Positions 25,346 to 40,350 of a DNA stretch of 64,000 nt are shown here, one piece after another. How positions within the stretch are numbered: position 1 is the stretch's first letter; the number at the start of each line of letters is the position of its first letter. A program made the position numbers and the translations under genes. The stretch is from positions 18,179,456 to 18,243,455 of the forward strand of contig CM022671.1 of NCBI GenBank assembly GCA_012295275.1, in the 5' to 3' direction. The stretch comes from Chrysomallon squamiferum (taxonomy: Eukaryota; Mollusca; Gastropoda; Neomphalida; Peltospiridae). The notes beneath the pieces were generated by a model. The model saw nothing but the letters and a program-made list of their open reading frames with translations. It had not been told where the DNA came from and searched no databases.

Positions 25346-27039
25346 ATTTATTTCTATGTACCAAAGCAGTAGTAAAAATATTTCACACAAGACGTAAGCT
25401 AATGTTTCTTAATGGAAAACAGAAAAAGGTAAAAATTGCTTTGTCTTACAAGGTTTTGCTTAAAACAAAATTCAAAGTAAAGATACTGCATTAGCCAAAA
25501 AAAAAAAATAATAATAATAATTAGAAAAAAAGAGAGAGAGAGAAAAAAAAGAACATAACAAAAGAAAGAAGAAATGCAAATATGAAAAAAAAGACTATAG
25601 GATCTAATTTTATTTTGACTGAAAATAAAGAAAGATGATTTGCATAAATAAATAAAATAATTAAATCCACAATAACAAAAATTATTTATTTTATAACTAA
25701 AAGAAAAAACCTAAGCAACTGCAATTAAAAGCATAATTGCATCCAGCCCTAAAAGTATGTAATTATTATTAATGAAAACATAAAGCTGTTTCTTTTTTTT
25801 TGTTGTTCATTACTAACAGAAAGATAAAAAACCATATGTTCCACCAATTCAAAAATGTTTTTAAAACAACAGTATTAATTTTCAAATAAATGACTGGAAT
25901 TAGAATTTAAATTGTGAAGTGCACTTTTATGGAACATCAATTTTCTGTAAAATGCCTCCATCTGTTAAAAAAGTTCACTGACTGACAGAACGAATAAATC
26001 TTTCTTGTTTTTTCCTTTTCTTCGTTATAAATGATGATGTCTAAAGTTTGGACAAGCATTATAATTTAAGGCTATGTAATATTTAATGTCAAGCACAGAT
26101 AATAAATAAAAAGTATATTCATGTTTATTACAAGCTTAAAATGCAGTTTCACTGCAGTAAATTATATCTTGAAGACAAGTCACCGTTATGAAATCCTGGA
26201 TTCATCTGAGATTTTTATGGTTGTGGAATAAATTCAGGAGACAGAAAAAAATGTCAGATGTTATATTAAACTATTAAAGTATTTAAATTTAATAATTTAA
26301 AAGTCACACACAAACACATATTCACATACTGAAACAGCAACACAGACGCACATAAATTCCTGACATTGATAACATGAAACTCAATCAGCAAACTTTGGTC
26401 TACTCTCATCAGTTAGCAGTAATGGCTCTTTAATATGCACCTTCCTACAAACAGGAAACACACACGTATATGACCTTTGTTAAAAGCAATCATGGAGCAC
26501 GGGCATGAACGTGAATAGTTAAAATGGGAAAACCATGGAGGATTGAACTGTCCTACTTAACAAAATATATAATGTATAAAAATAAGGATCAATTATAATG
26601 TCCTTCATGATCAGCAAATAATGTAAATATGTTTTATATACTTCATGGATCATTAGCTATCTTTCTACATACAATGTGAAGTACTCGTTTCACCACACTT
26701 CAACAAGCAACAATAGAAGATAATGGGGTACTACGCTGTCAAAGTAAATGAACACATAAATAACAAACATATGGAGTGGGCAACATTAAGGACATTTCAC
26801 CCATAATTTCAAGTGCAGGTGTACCGTTGTATTGTCATATAAATAGTAAGTTCAAATAGGAATTTAATGAGGGAGACACACAGAGGCAGAGACTGGGATA
26901 GAGAAAAAGAGAAAGCAGGAGCAAAAGAGACAGAGAAAGAAAGAAAAATACAGAGAGATTGAAACAGTTATACATAGATACTAATATGAAATAAATGCTG
27001 GCAAAACAATAGGATAAATATAATTGTTATTTGTAATAG
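25346..27039. other. Gene-free stretch
   Basis: AT-rich with short GA-rich tracts near 25530-25560 and 26880-26950. No exon or RNA gene recognised. Confidence 0.55.
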
Positions 27040-27485
27040 ATGGTGCAAAAGTAACTTGTAACAATAAATAACAATAGGTAAATCCATTCTGATATGTAAC
27101 AATAAGCAATAATGAGTAACTCCATGCTGACATATGACAATAAGTAATTCCAAACTGACATGTAAGATATTAACTTGATACTAACTTGTAACAACAGGTA
27201 ACAAATGAATACTTTTATAGATACATGTAACATTAAGTTATGAGTGACTTGTAACAGTAAGTAACAATGAGTAACTGCATACTAATATTTGAATAAGCAG
27301 TTATGAGTAACTCTGTACTGACATGTAAAAACTGTAATGAGTAACTCCATACTAAAATATAACAGTAGCTAACCCCATTCTGACAATGTAACAAAAAGTA
27401 ACAAGTAACTTACTGGTAACTTGTAACAGTAAGTAACAATAGGTAACTCTATACTGACATGTAACATTAAGTAACAACCAATAAG
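27040..27485. repeat. Minisatellite, roughly 30-45 bp unit
   Basis: Variants of TGTAACAATAAGTAACAATG and AGTAACTCCATACTGACATG alternate about ten times. The two overlapping minus frames here are artefacts of the array. Confidence 0.8.
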
Positions 27486-30400
27486 TTCTGAAAATAATGG
27501 CCCTTGCTGCCTCATTCTTGACAAATGTAAATTAACATTTTACTATCTAGACCAGAGTGCCCTGGGTTATATCCACGACTTAAATCCATTACCAGCCGAT
27601 GTCACCCAGGAATTAATCACCTGGAACCCACCATTCTGTTTAATGACCCTTCCCTTGCTTTGTTGAGTATCTTTTAATGACCCTACTGGTTCTAAAACAA
27701 GCAGTAAGTTTATCTGAAGAATGTTTTCTGATGCTGGTAAATTGAACATGTGTCGGTTTGTTACCTGAAGAGTTTTTATTTTCTTGCTGAATGAGGATAC
27801 ACAATTTAGATAAATTGTAACTAGACTGCAAATAAAATATTTTATGTTAACAGTGTTGCCTTTACGACAGTTTTCCTCTTATTATTATTTTTTAAATTGA
27901 TATACATATATATATATATATATATATATTACAAAATGGTTTAGTAAATATCCATTAATTATTCATTGACTTAATACTAACTACTACTATTAATAATAAT
28001 AATTCTGTTGTTATAAAAATAATAACAATTATTATTGTTATTGTTATTACTGCTTGTGTTGTTTTATTATTGTTTTATTATTACTATCATTATCATTATT
28101 ATTGTTTTCTTTATTATTATTTAAATTCTTTGTAAAATCTGATTTGTTAGTCTTAACTCTTCTGTGCCTTTTTCTCTCTCTTTTTTTCCAAAAAGAAAAG
28201 AAAATAGATTAAATTAAATAAAATAACAATATAAAGATATATTTGTTTTGTTTTTGTTTTGTTTTCATTTTACAAGTTATAAATCTTAAACCAATTTTTT
28301 TTTTTTTTAAGTACATTAATTTTTTGTTTCATTTTACAAATTGTTTCCATAAAAAAAGTGATCATATTACTTTATTTTTTATTCAGTTTTATTTTTTTTT
28401 TTTTTTGTTGTTCCTTTTCATTTTTCATTTGTGAATTATAAATTAGGAACAAACAAACACAGATGGTTTGACATGGCAACATGAAATTCTAACACTATAC
28501 AAAAACAAAAATAAACAAAATAAATGGTTTATTCTTGCCTAAAGCTTTTCAAAAGACCTATAACTTTTTATTTTTTTGGTTTATTCAAAAACATAATAAC
28601 TGTATAAAATTAACATTATAACACATTATCTATAAACCAGGGTTCTGTTATAAAAATGTATACTGTCAGTATGAACAAAAGTTTAGTACTAAATATATTA
28701 TTATTACTTTCAATATGATATTTATCCCAACATTTTTATTAACTTCAATTATCTTAATGGTGTCCAAGCACTATTTACTTTACATTAAGTTAGTTCTTTT
28801 TATTTCTGTTCTTTGTTCATTCAACATTATGTTCCATCAGCTCTAACCTGCCTCTATATTCTGCAGTTAATAGGAAATGGTTTTGTTGTTACAGAGCTCA
28901 CAGAGAGATGAGACAAATATTAATTCCAACAGACTTCCTCTCTGAACACTGGGTGTATGACTACTGGCATAACCAGAAACATATATATTATATTGTATCC
29001 TATTTTCGTATTTACCACATGGCCATAACTACTTTGAGGGGAAATTGATGTTGTTGTTTTTTTTAATTGTTTTTTTTTTTTTACACAAAGATTTTATTTA
29101 AAAAATATAAAATATAAATGGTATATAATTGAGGGTTTTGTGTCTTTCAAGTTAGAGCTTCTGGTGGCCTTTGGTCATGTGCTATAGAACAAACTGCTAA
29201 TATTTCTTCTTAGATTTCTATTCTCTATCTATTGAGAAGACATTAAAATTGTTTTATTTTATTTTATTATTTAAAAAAAAAAAAATTATGTTTATATTTT
29301 TTGGTTTGTTGTTTTTCTGGGTTGTTTAATTTTAAATTTTATTTTATTTTATTTTATTTTTTTTTTTTCTGTTTGTTGGGAGAGGGTTGTTGTTTCTGGG
29401 GGTGGGGGGAGTTCTGGCAATACAGCCATATTCCTAATATAAAATAAAAAATATGCATTATCACCATGAACAAGGGAGTCTAGATTAACTGGTTTGTTTG
29501 TGTTCAGCTGTTTTATTCTTGCAGCTTCACTGACAGTGATGTCACAGGTGTTAGAAAACACAATGGGATGTCAGTTAAAACAATGACATATTAAAATATT
29601 ACTCACTGCTGAGAAGAAAGAAAAAATGATGATTTATTCTATGTTTAGAGGTGTCATCATGAATGTAATGCTTTCCATATGACAAATAATAATAATAATA
29701 ACTAAATCAATCATTACATTTTTAAAAGAAAAGATATTTAAATTTAAAAAATGCAGTGGAGACTTAAAACTAATAAAACTTTAATGTTGTGCTACAAAAC
29801 ATTAACTGTCTTAAATTTTAGCCAAATAATTCATAACATAAAACTTGATCTGTACAGTCACACATTTTACAAAGTTAGAGTTTTGAAACTCTAAAGTTCG
29901 AACAAATAACAGAAAATATTTTTAAAATGTAATTTTTTATTTTAAAACTGATGCCATATGTTAATCAATGGACATTTTAAAGCATTACTGCTACTGTCCT
30001 TTTATAAATAATGAATCCAAATAAATAAACAAAAAACAAACAAACAAACAAACAAATAAATTAATCTATACATTGTTTTCATTAATAATAATGTGTTTTT
30101 AGGGATTGGCTTCATTCTTGTGGATTATTATTTTTTATTTTTTTATTTTTTTATTTTTTTGTTTTGTTGCTGGGTTTTATAAATTCCTATTTTTCAAGGA
30201 AAACAACAAACAAATGATACTTTTCCACATCATTACTTTATCTGCTGCCAGTTGGGAATTAAACATCACACATTGTAGCCTGCTTTGTTTTTACTGAACT
30301 CATTAAAGTTTATATTTCCAGAAAACTCTCTCTCTCTCTCTCAATCTTTCATTCTACATCTCATTTTTGCCCCATTCCATTATAACCTAATATAAATTTC

Positions 30401-30589
30401 TTTACAAAAATGGATTGGATCAGTAATGAACAAGAAATTATTCATTAAAGCTTATTTTTTTCTAATGAACATTTTTTATATGTATGTATGTATGTATAAA
30501 AATACCAATATACTCTCTCTCTCTGTGTGTGTCTCTCTCTCTCTCTCTCCACACACACACACCACAAGTTCTCTTTGTCTCTCTTCACT
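27486..30589. other. Gene-free AT-rich DNA
   Basis: The block at about 27540-27760 is less AT-rich but shows no recognisable domain on either strand. The rest contains (AT)n near 27902-27930, (ATT)n-like tracts, poly(T) and a short CT/GT-rich tract near 30513-30560. No gene supported. Confidence 0.5.
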
Positions 30590-31030
30590 TCTTTAATCTA
30601 ATGCCAAAGTCCTTGGCAGTGATTGACCTGTTTTCTCTAGGGGGATCAATCTTTCACAACAAAGTGGGTGGTGGGTGAGCACCCTCCCAGCCAAGAGACC
30701 ATGCCCTAAAACAAAGACAACTCCCAGAATAGCTTGTGTCTCATTATACTTGAAAATCACTTCACTGCCTGCCTGTTCCTGAAAACTAATATTATTTCTT
30801 CACTACCCTTTTAATTATCTCCAGCATTTGCTTGCTTCAGAATTCCTATTTTCTTTACCTAAACTGATTAGTTCTTGAAAGGCTGACACATTCCTAACAA
30901 CAATGAAGGTGAAGGTAACTGAAGGAAAATTACAGTAAACCCAATTAGTGCCTCGCTCTGCTGTCACATAACAAAGAGTTGGAAGTCGTCAAGAGGAAAA
31001 ATTGGTCTAAACAAGCAGATGATTCAAAGA
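30590..31030. promoter_or_regulatory. Less AT-rich island, possible conserved non-coding element
   Basis: About 430 bp with balanced composition in AT-rich surroundings and no long open frame. It carries ACAAAG/AACAAAG words (SOX/TCF-like), a GGTGGTGGGTG stretch and CTCCCAGAAT. The regulatory call rests on composition and is weak. Confidence 0.22.
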
Positions 31031-31387
31031 ATAACTGAAGGTGAATGAATGAATGAATGAAAATGAATATATATTCGATAACATTCAGTGAAATTTATTA
31101 TTATTAGAAATGTTTGGGGGTTTTGGGTCCTTTTTAAAAAAAAATTGGTTTTTGATAGAATTATTTCTAAGAGATAAAAATGGTTGCCATTAATTCACAT
31201 AGTGGGAAGACACCAAATACTACTTTCAGGCAAAATATAAAATTTAAAAAAATAAAAAAATAAATCAGAAAAAGAAAGTGAAGGTAAGTAAATTTTCTGT
31301 GAAAATGACAGGTAATGTGAGTTGATCAGGAGGAAATAAATAAATACATCACATTTTTTATTTCAATTCTTCACATCTTGAATAATA

Positions 31388-31390
<3 letters not shown>

Positions 31391-31466
<76 letters not shown>
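31391..31466. repeat. (GA)n microsatellite
   Basis: An almost pure GA run of about 70 bases, with one GACA interruption near its start. Confidence 0.95.
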
Positions 31467-31468
<2 letters not shown>

Positions 31469-33000
31469 CCCCAGACTTCCCTTCATTATCTTGTCCTTGA
31501 TGACCACATTATTATGATTAAAAACAGCAGATTCTCAAAGAGCAACAACAACATGAGCTGAATAAAAAAAAAAAAAAAAAGCAGGTTTAAATATATAAAA
31601 AGCTTTCTAAATCTGAGTTTGATTTCCTGGAGTATGCATCTACTAATTTTTGGTTACTTTCACCCAATTAGCTAAAACCACAGGCATGTATCATTTGTCA
31701 CACCTGTTTCACCTGGATGCTAATAACTAAACACTACCTTTAGACTGCTCGTTATGAATGCAACACCTGGGTGTGAATAGAAGAAGAAAAAAAAAAAAAG
31801 GGTGTGTTGAACAATGTTGAACAAAATCTTTCAAAACAGCAGCACAAAAGAAGCAGATGTGATGTGAATATATTTACTACAGTGAGGCAGAGACAGAAAG
31901 AGGGAGGGAGGGTAAAAGAAAGATGTACAAGAAGAAAGAAGAGAGAAAATGAGAAGAAAAAAAGAAAGACAAAGACAGATGTGGAAAGAAAGAGAGGCAG
32001 AAAGAAAGAGCAACAGAAACTGGGAAAGAGAGAGATTGATAAAATAAGAGAGGAAAATTTGTGAAACAGAGAGAGGAACAATACCATAGTCATCCTATGA
32101 AAAGCAAAAAAAATAAATAAATAAAAGTTTAAGTGGAAGGAAGAATAGACAAAATGGCAGGGGAAAAATGAAAAATAACATGAAACAACTTTAATGAGTT
32201 TCAGAAGTTCTGTCAAGATCTAAATAATAAAACAGTTTTTATCAAATAACAATGAAAGTTTTTTAAATGGAATCACAATATAACTAAATATATATATATA
32301 TATATATATATATTTTCTACTTTTTAAAATGTATTTATTTATTTATTTTATTTTATTTTATTTTATATTTTTTATTATGTGTATTCATAACTTGGTAAGA
32401 AATTCATAAAAACACAAAAGGACTGATCATATTTGTTTAACAATATTTGTTATGTGATATGTCTTCTTAATAAAAAACAAAAATATTAACAATCTTAATT
32501 TCTTAATGACATCAGTTAATAACAACAACAACAAAACAATTTTAAATTTATTAACATAATAGTTATGAAATCTCTGTTAAAAATCCAAAACAGAAGTCAA
32601 CAGAAACAACAAAATGTAAATAAATAAATAAATAAAATAATTAAAAATAAAACATCATGCCACAAAACAAATCAAAATAAACATAAAAGACAATTTAGTA
32701 AATATATAAATAATTCATTAACAAAACCGACATTTTTTTATAATTTTTTTTAAATCTTTTCAAAATCTGCTTCGTTAAGATCTAATTTGACAACATTCTT
32801 GAGTTTATGCTTGGTAATAAATCAGAAAATGAGAAGTCATCAATAACTAGATATATACAAGATGTATGTCTATTAATTATACACAGAAACATTATGTTCA
32901 TTTCCCTGTTATTAATAACACAGCAGGTTGAGGAAGTATATTTAGTTTTTGATGATATTAATAATCAAGGAAGTAAAAAAGTAAATAATATCTGAATTCA

Positions 33001-33042
<42 letters not shown>

Positions 33043-33257
33043 AAAAGCACAGACATAAAACACACACACACACAAAATTACATTGTAATGACCTTTTGTG
33101 AACTGGTGAACATAACAGAACATTTCTCTTTCTAAGGTATAAATTATGTGACCCATCACACAGAACCAAGTCACAAGTCACACAGCCAAGTATTGAGCTT
33201 TAGCCAACCATAGTGCAGTGACACCAAAAACCTTTTTGATATTTACATAAAAATTGA

Positions 33258-33308
<51 letters not shown>

Positions 33309-33956
33309 CTTGATCCATTGATAAAACTGATAGAGGTTAACTGCAAGCTGTGTTTTAAAGCATTTTCATGAACACTTATTTGCTGGATTTCTAATTTTCT
33401 GAGAAAAAGAATTCTTCACTAACTTTACAAACTGCCAATTTGATATGAAAATGAAACTTACGGAGTCAGGAATCTGAAAACAACAATCAGTAAAATGTGA
33501 CTTTAGACCTGCTTTGATGTTGCGTGTTATTTACATAACTTTGAAACATTTATAAACTTTCACAATAATCTTATGATATTTATAATTTATGATTATTATT
33601 ACTAACAATGATGTTTATTATTAATGAGAATATTTATTATTAATTATAATGGTTGTCACTTTACTTATGACATGATATTTATGACTTATGACAACATTTC
33701 TTGTTTATGGTAATGCTTATTATCAATGTCAACAACATGAAAATATTCCTGAACTAACTTGTATATTATAGACCATGTAATATTAAAGTAGTGCATTATC
33801 ATTTCTCTTTCTCTGTTTCTTTCCATGGATGATGAAATCTAAATTATCATCATTATTTTATAAATGTATCATGTTTCTCCAGTGTAAAATTTAATGACTG
33901 ATAAAGCAATTTTTATAAATTTTCTAACTATCTATGTTTTGTGATTCATTATTATA

Positions 33957-33991
<35 letters not shown>

Positions 33992-34485
33992 ATTGCTGTT
34001 CTTTTTCTTCTTCTTTTTCTTCATCTTCTTATTATTATTGTTGTTGTTGTTGTTGCTAATAAAATAATTATTATTAATGTTGTTATAATTTTAATATTAT
34101 CTTTATTCTTTCTCTCTTATTTTGATATTTGAATTATGTTTAAATTATTATTATTGTTTTTGTTTTTTTTGTAAATTTTCCCATTAATACATAACACACA
34201 ACCAAATACACTGCTTTCTTTCAAAGTAAACAAAACATAATCAACAATCTAAAAAAGGAATCATCTTCCTGCTTCAGCAAAAACATGAACACCCTACAGG
34301 AACAATAAAGTCCAACGAATAATAAATATTTATAGATAAACTGCTTTTATGTCTAATTGTATCTGATAACTATATTTTAAAACCCATAGATATGTTACTC
34401 CACACTGACTATATGTCTTCTAGGAACAATAAAATATCTATTAAAAACAAAAATAGTAACATCTGACAATTGTTACTGTTTGCCT
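31467..34485. other. Gene-free DNA with microsatellites
   Basis: Includes a purine-rich stretch at 31880-32070 and (AT)n at 32287-32312. (GT)n lies at 33003-33040, (AT)n at 33261-33305 and (TTG/TTC)n at about 33955-34055. The 154-codon minus frame and its 86-codon plus partner at 31752-32216 come from the purine/pyrimidine strand bias, not from a gene. Confidence 0.55.
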
Positions 34486-35095
34486 GAAGGCCAGTTTGTC
34501 AGTATGAGGTAACTGAAGCATATATAGTGCATCAGTAAAGATTGAGATAAGAAAAAAGTGTTCTAAAATTACCTACAGAAAGCTGGAGGCTACAGGACAA
34601 GTGATCCCTAACCTTAATGTACAACTGCAAGCAAAGCTGACAAGTGCAGGGACGTGCTATATCTACAAAACTGATTTTCTCCTACCCCGGGGCAGTTTTT
34701 AAAGCTAAATTCAGGAACAGACCCAAGGGCATGATTCTTTTTTCACCCTCCCTAACTCAGATTAGAATGAGAACTTCTAAACATCAAGCAAGTTTGAATA
34801 TCAAATCCCAGGTTCCAATGACCTGTGCTTTGTCCACCAACCAACCCCCCACCTGAATCATCATTCTGTATCAGACTGATTAATACTTTGTCCTTAACCC
34901 CCACTTTATGCTAGCAACTGTTTTATTGAAAAAGCACCCTTATATCTCCCAGGCTGAATGACTAATGCTGTTTTAATTATGTACCCTTATAACACCTTCC
35001 CCAAGTCAAAGTGACAAATGGTACATTAAAGAGATGCTCTTGTCCATCTTTGAAGCAATAAGCACAACAAAGGTTGTTTTTTCTTCACCATCCAG
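34486..35095. promoter_or_regulatory. Less AT-rich island, possible conserved non-coding element
   Basis: About 600 bp of mixed composition. A 70-codon plus frame (34644-34856) has no recognisable domain. Candidate regulatory or ancient-repeat DNA; no specific motif stands out. Confidence 0.2.
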
Positions 35096-37314
35096 CAAAC
35101 ACATAGATTCTTTATCCAAGAATTTTTTGTTTTCTTGTTTGATTAGTGGCAATTACTCAAATGTTGTGTTGTAATTATGGATAGAATAATTACCCCATGT
35201 AATGATTTGTGGAAGCAGGATAGTGACTGTGATGGGTTACTGAACAAAACGTTCAATGAACATTTCACCAACATGTCACCTGCATTCCAAAAGAGAATGA
35301 ATGAATTAATAATAAATAATTTACAGAAATCACTGTAATAAAAATGTCACTGACTCCTCCAGCCAGTGACAGCTGTTCAACTGCTTTGACTAAAGGCTCC
35401 TAATGTATGTGAGTTTTAATATTTTTAATATTTGTTTTCAGAAAATGTATAAAAGGCTTCACAAAATTTAAACTTCAAATAGCTCTGTGTCCTATTCTTC
35501 TACAGTGATTTAAAAACTAATACAGTAAATATATGTACAGCACTATGACAAATACTCATATTTTAATTTTATATTATAATTTACATACATAAATAAAGAC
35601 AGAGGTAGATAGAGTCATTAAAAATAAATATACAAATAATTTTATAAATAAAGTGGTGGCATACAAATCTTGTACCTAACATAAATTTGAAAAACACAAT
35701 TTTCTGTCCATAAGTAGGGGCCAATACCATTATTTTCAAGTGGTCAGTTTAAAAAAAAAAAAAATGTGCTATTCACAAAAGATGGAGCTGTATGCCTCTC
35801 TGCTAGAAAGACAAAAGAATGGGATATCCTGAACAATATCAAACAACTTCCTTTGCCAAGTCAGTCCTCCGACATGATATCCATACAACACATATGAACA
35901 AAACTAGACAAGATTATATGTAAAAGGTTTTAAAAAACCAACCAGCAACTTGATCAAAACTGCTAGACCTTTGACACAAAATACTCCTGGATTAATCCTC
36001 ATGTTGTATTTTTAGAACTGATTAATTCTATGCCTTGATGAACTTCTGACATTAAATTTGCTAGAGGTAATTCAACAAAGTATTATTAAGAGAACCTTGT
36101 CTGTTCAAACAACTTATTTTTCACTTTAAATTTATAAATGAAGGTGTAAATATAAATATACTGTTGTCTGTTTTAGTTCTTCTGTGTCAGTATATATTTC
36201 ATTTTGTTCTTATGTTTAATTTCATTCTTATCTTGTTAAGTACAACAAGGGTAGACTTGTGAACAAATTCCACATTAGAAATTTTATAGGTATTTTTTGT
36301 TATAAAATCAGACAGGCAGTTTGATATTCAGTTTTATAACACTGCTAAATTATATTTAAAAAAAAAAATGTATTAAAAATAATTTATAGGCAATGAAAAT
36401 GAATAAATAAAATGTTTGCTCTACAAACAAAAAATAAGTGAATTTAAAAAACACATGCAGCTAGAAAAAAAAGTAAAAATATATGAACAGTTTCCAACTT
36501 CAAGTACATATGCACTGTATAATATTTTTAATTAAATGTTCAGAAATCAATGTCAGAATGGTGCAAATACTTTGCCAAAAGACAATAAAGTTTTTAATGT
36601 TCTGAATTTATTACACTTTGTAATTTGATCATTATGAATACATTTGCATTTTATCAAACTGATAAAAAGCAATCAACACATTTAAATAACAAGTGTCATC
36701 AAACTAATGTTGATTATTTTTCATCATTTTTCATAAATTTACAGTTACCTCTATGACATTTTTAAGTACAGTATCATATCTTAATATTTTATTGATCTGA
36801 ATAAAAAATACATTCAGTTTGATGTATTCAAAATTTGTAAAGAAAAGAATATATATATATATATATATTTTATAGACACATGATCTGAACCAAGATCTCA
36901 TAAAACTGCTTACTGACATGATCATGAATACCGACTTTGAAAATATTATTCAAAAAAACCAAAAAACAAGGTAAGTACATTACATGTACATCACCTACAT
37001 CCATTTACACTCGGAGCTGAGTAAATTAATTGGGTTTAACTTTAAGCAAAAATAATAAGGATTTTGTTATCTATGAACTAACTCGTTTTTTAATTGTAGT
37101 TCAGCTGGTGTAGCTGTTCACTGGAAGCAGAAAACAAGAGTTTAAAGAGAATTTCCTTTCAGAACTGATGACAGATTAAAACTTGTTAACAGAGATAATC
37201 TCAGCTATTAACTGCTTAGGAAAATAGGGATTAAACAGAAGACAGAACAAAGTTCTTACAAAACTGTACAGTTGTAGCCGTGATGTACAGTGTGATTAAA
37301 AACCTTTAAAAGGA
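35096..37314. other. Gene-free stretch
   Basis: AT-rich DNA with an (AT)n tract at about 36850-36868. I see no exon, RNA gene or intact element. Confidence 0.5.
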
Positions 37315-37680
37315 AGATGCACCAATGATCAACGGGCTAACAAATATTGTTGGAGGATCAACCAATGAGCAATAAGCTAACACTGACAAACATTTGGTAT
37401 AGGATCAAACAGTTTTCCAATAAGCTAATACATATTAGTGGAAGATCAACCAGTGATCGATATGCTAACAAATATTGGAGGAAGATCAACCTCTGACCAA
37501 TAAGCTAAATAAATATCGCTCAAAGATCAACCAGTGAACAAAAAGCTAACAGTAACAAACATTAGTACAGGATCAAGCAATAATCAGTAAGCAAAGAAAT
37601 ATTAGCCGACAAACCACCCAATATCAGCTAGCTTATAAATGTTAGTGCTGGATCAACCAGCAACATGTAAGGTCATAAAC
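37315..37680. repeat. Minisatellite, about 50-60 bp unit
   Basis: Roughly six to seven imperfect units follow the pattern GGATCAACCAGTGA-CAATAAGCTAACA-AATATTAGTG. Unit starts are near 37317, 37355, 37402, 37445, 37493, 37527 and 37570. Confidence 0.8.
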
Positions 37681-37924
37681 ACTTTATGACCAAATAATAA
37701 CTAACTAACTAATAAAGAGAAGGATATTAAGCAGTTTGAAATAAACCAGTACAGTTAACATTTTATGTGTGTGTGGGTTTGTGTATTTATTTATACTGCA
37801 CCTGATTATTGCCCAAAATACTACTTTAAGATTATTTTCTCTAAATTTCTATGCCTTGCTTTTACAAACATATAGAGTTATATAGAGTAACATTAAAAAT
37901 AAAAACATATATATTGTGCCTAAT

Positions 37925-40350
37925 ATAAAACTAAGACAGGTTACAGATAAAAACATGTGACTAAGGCAAAACAAAGATTAAAGAAAAAAAAACCATGTGA
38001 TTAAAATAAAATTAAGACAGACTGATGATAAAAACATGTGACTGACATAAAAATAAGACATTTAAGAAGAAAACATGTGACTGCTATAAAAAGAAAGAAA
38101 AACAAGCATGTGTCCACATAAAACTAAGACTAAAGACTAAAAATGTGACTAACATAAAACTAACATTAAAGATAAGAAAAAAAAACATGTGACTAACATA
38201 AAACTTTGACGAAAGATAAAAAAACATGTTATTAACATATAACTAAGATTATAGATAAAAACATTGTGCCTAATATAAAGATTTAAGACAGAAACATATG
38301 AATAACATAAAAATAAGACAAACTGATGATAAAAACATGTGACTAACATAAAACAAAGATTAAAGTTAAAAAACATGTGACTAATATAAAAACGAGATAT
38401 TAAAAAAGAAAACCAATGTTTAACACAAATGTATGATTAAAGATTTAAAAAATATGTAACTAACATAAAGCTAAGATTAAAGAAAAAACATGTGTCTAAC
38501 ATAAAATTAAGACAGACTGATGATAAAAATGTGACTGACATTAAAGAAGAAAACATGTGACTACTATAAAACAAAGACAAAAAACAAAACATGATCATGT
38601 GACTAACATAAAACAAGATTAAAAAACAAAACATGATCATGTGACTAACATAAAACTAAGATAAATGATAAAAAAAAAAAACGTGGTACTAACAAAACTA
38701 AGAATAAAAATAAAAGCATGACTAGCATAAAATGAAGACAGACTGATGATGAAAATATGTGACAACCATAAAACTAAGATTAAAGAAAAAACATGTGACT
38801 AATATAGAGATAAGACATTAAAGAAGAAAACATGTGACTAACATAAAAATAAGATAAATGATAAAAAAAATATGGTACTAACATAAAACAAAGATTAAAG
38901 ATAAAACATGTGACTAACATAAAACTAAGATTAAAGATGAAAAAATATGACTAACAAAATTAAGATTGAAGAAGAAAACATGGTACTAACATAAAACTAA
39001 GATTAAAGATAAAAACATGTGACTAACATAAAATTAAGACAGACTGATGATGAAAATTAAAGGATTAAAGATGAAAAAATATGATAAAAAGATAAAAACA
39101 TAAAACTTAGATAAATGATAAAAACCAATGATTAAAGAAATGAAAAAGACTGAAAAAAATTAACTAAAATTGAAGATTAAAATGAAAAAACATGGTTAAC
39201 ATAAAACTAAGATAAATGAAAAAAAAACCCATGGTATTAAAAAACTAAGATTAAAGATAAAAACATGTGACAAACATAAAATTTAAAGATGAAAAAATAT
39301 GACTAATTAAGATTAAAAATTAAAATTAAGACAGACTGATGGTGAAAAAAACAAAAACTAAAGATTAAAGATAAAACTAAGATTAAAGATGAAAAAAAAA
39401 TGACTAAAAAAATTAAACATTGAAGAAGAAAACATGGTACTGTGACTAACAAAACTAAATTAAAGATAAAAAAAACTAAGATTAAAGATGAAAAATAAAT
39501 TAAAGATAAAAAACATGTGACTAACATAAAACTAAGATTAAAGATGAAAAAATGTGACTAACATAAAATAAAATTAAAGATTGAAAAAGAAAACATTGAA
39601 GAAGAAAACATGGTACTAACATAAAACTAAGATTAAAGATAAAAACATGTGACTAACATAAAACTAAGATTAAAGATGAAAAAATATGACTAACATAAAA
39701 TTAAGACAGACTGATGATGAAAATTTAAAGGTACTAACATAAAACAAAGATTAAAGATAAAACGTGACTAACATAAAACTAAGATTAAAGATGAAAAACT
39801 GATTAACAAAATTAAGATTGAAGAAGATAACATGTGACTAACATAAAACTTAGTTAAATGATAAAAAAAAAACAATGGTACTAACATAAAATTAAGACAG
39901 ACTGATGATGAAAACATGTAACTAAAATAAAACTCAGATTAAAGATGAAAAAACACGTGACTAACATAAAACTCAGATTAAAGATGAAAAAACATGTGAC
40001 TAACATAAAATTAAGATAAATTAAAGAAAAAATGTGATTAACATAAAACTAAGATTAAAGACAAAAATAAGTGATTAACATAAACTAAGATTAAAGACAA
40101 AAACTTAAAATTACACTTGAAGGTAAAAACATCTAACACAGAATTAAGACAGATTAAAGAATGAAAATGTGACTAACATAAAACTAAGATTAAAGCCAAA
40201 AACGTGTGATTAACTTCAAACTAAGATTAAAGACAAAAATAGGTATTTAACATAAAACTACGCTTAAAGATAAAAACGTGACCACCTAAAAACCAAAAAA
40301 AAAAAACGTGACAAACACAAAACTAAAATTAAAAATTAAAAAAAGTATGA
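37925..40350. repeat. 2.4-kb minisatellite, about 36-37 bp unit
   Basis: Dozens of head-to-tail variants of AACATGTGACTAACATAAAA followed by CTAAGATTAAAGATAAA. A second unit type carries TTAAGACAGACTGATGATGA. The mix of the two types suggests unequal crossing-over or higher-order homogenisation. Several minus-strand frames of 65-75 codons inside it (Leu/Phe/Val/Cys rich) are artefacts. This is the largest tandem array in the window. If IPPK continues to the left, it lies in intron or downstream of that gene. Confidence 0.9.

Noticed and set aside
31752-32216. 154-codon minus frame, one of the longest in the window
   Set aside because: Phe/Ser/Leu-rich and opposite a Lys/Arg/Glu frame in a purine-rich tract; composition artefact, no domain.
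37925-40350. CRISPR-like regular repeats
   Set aside because: Units are contiguous variants with no unique spacers, in a eukaryotic context; this is a minisatellite.
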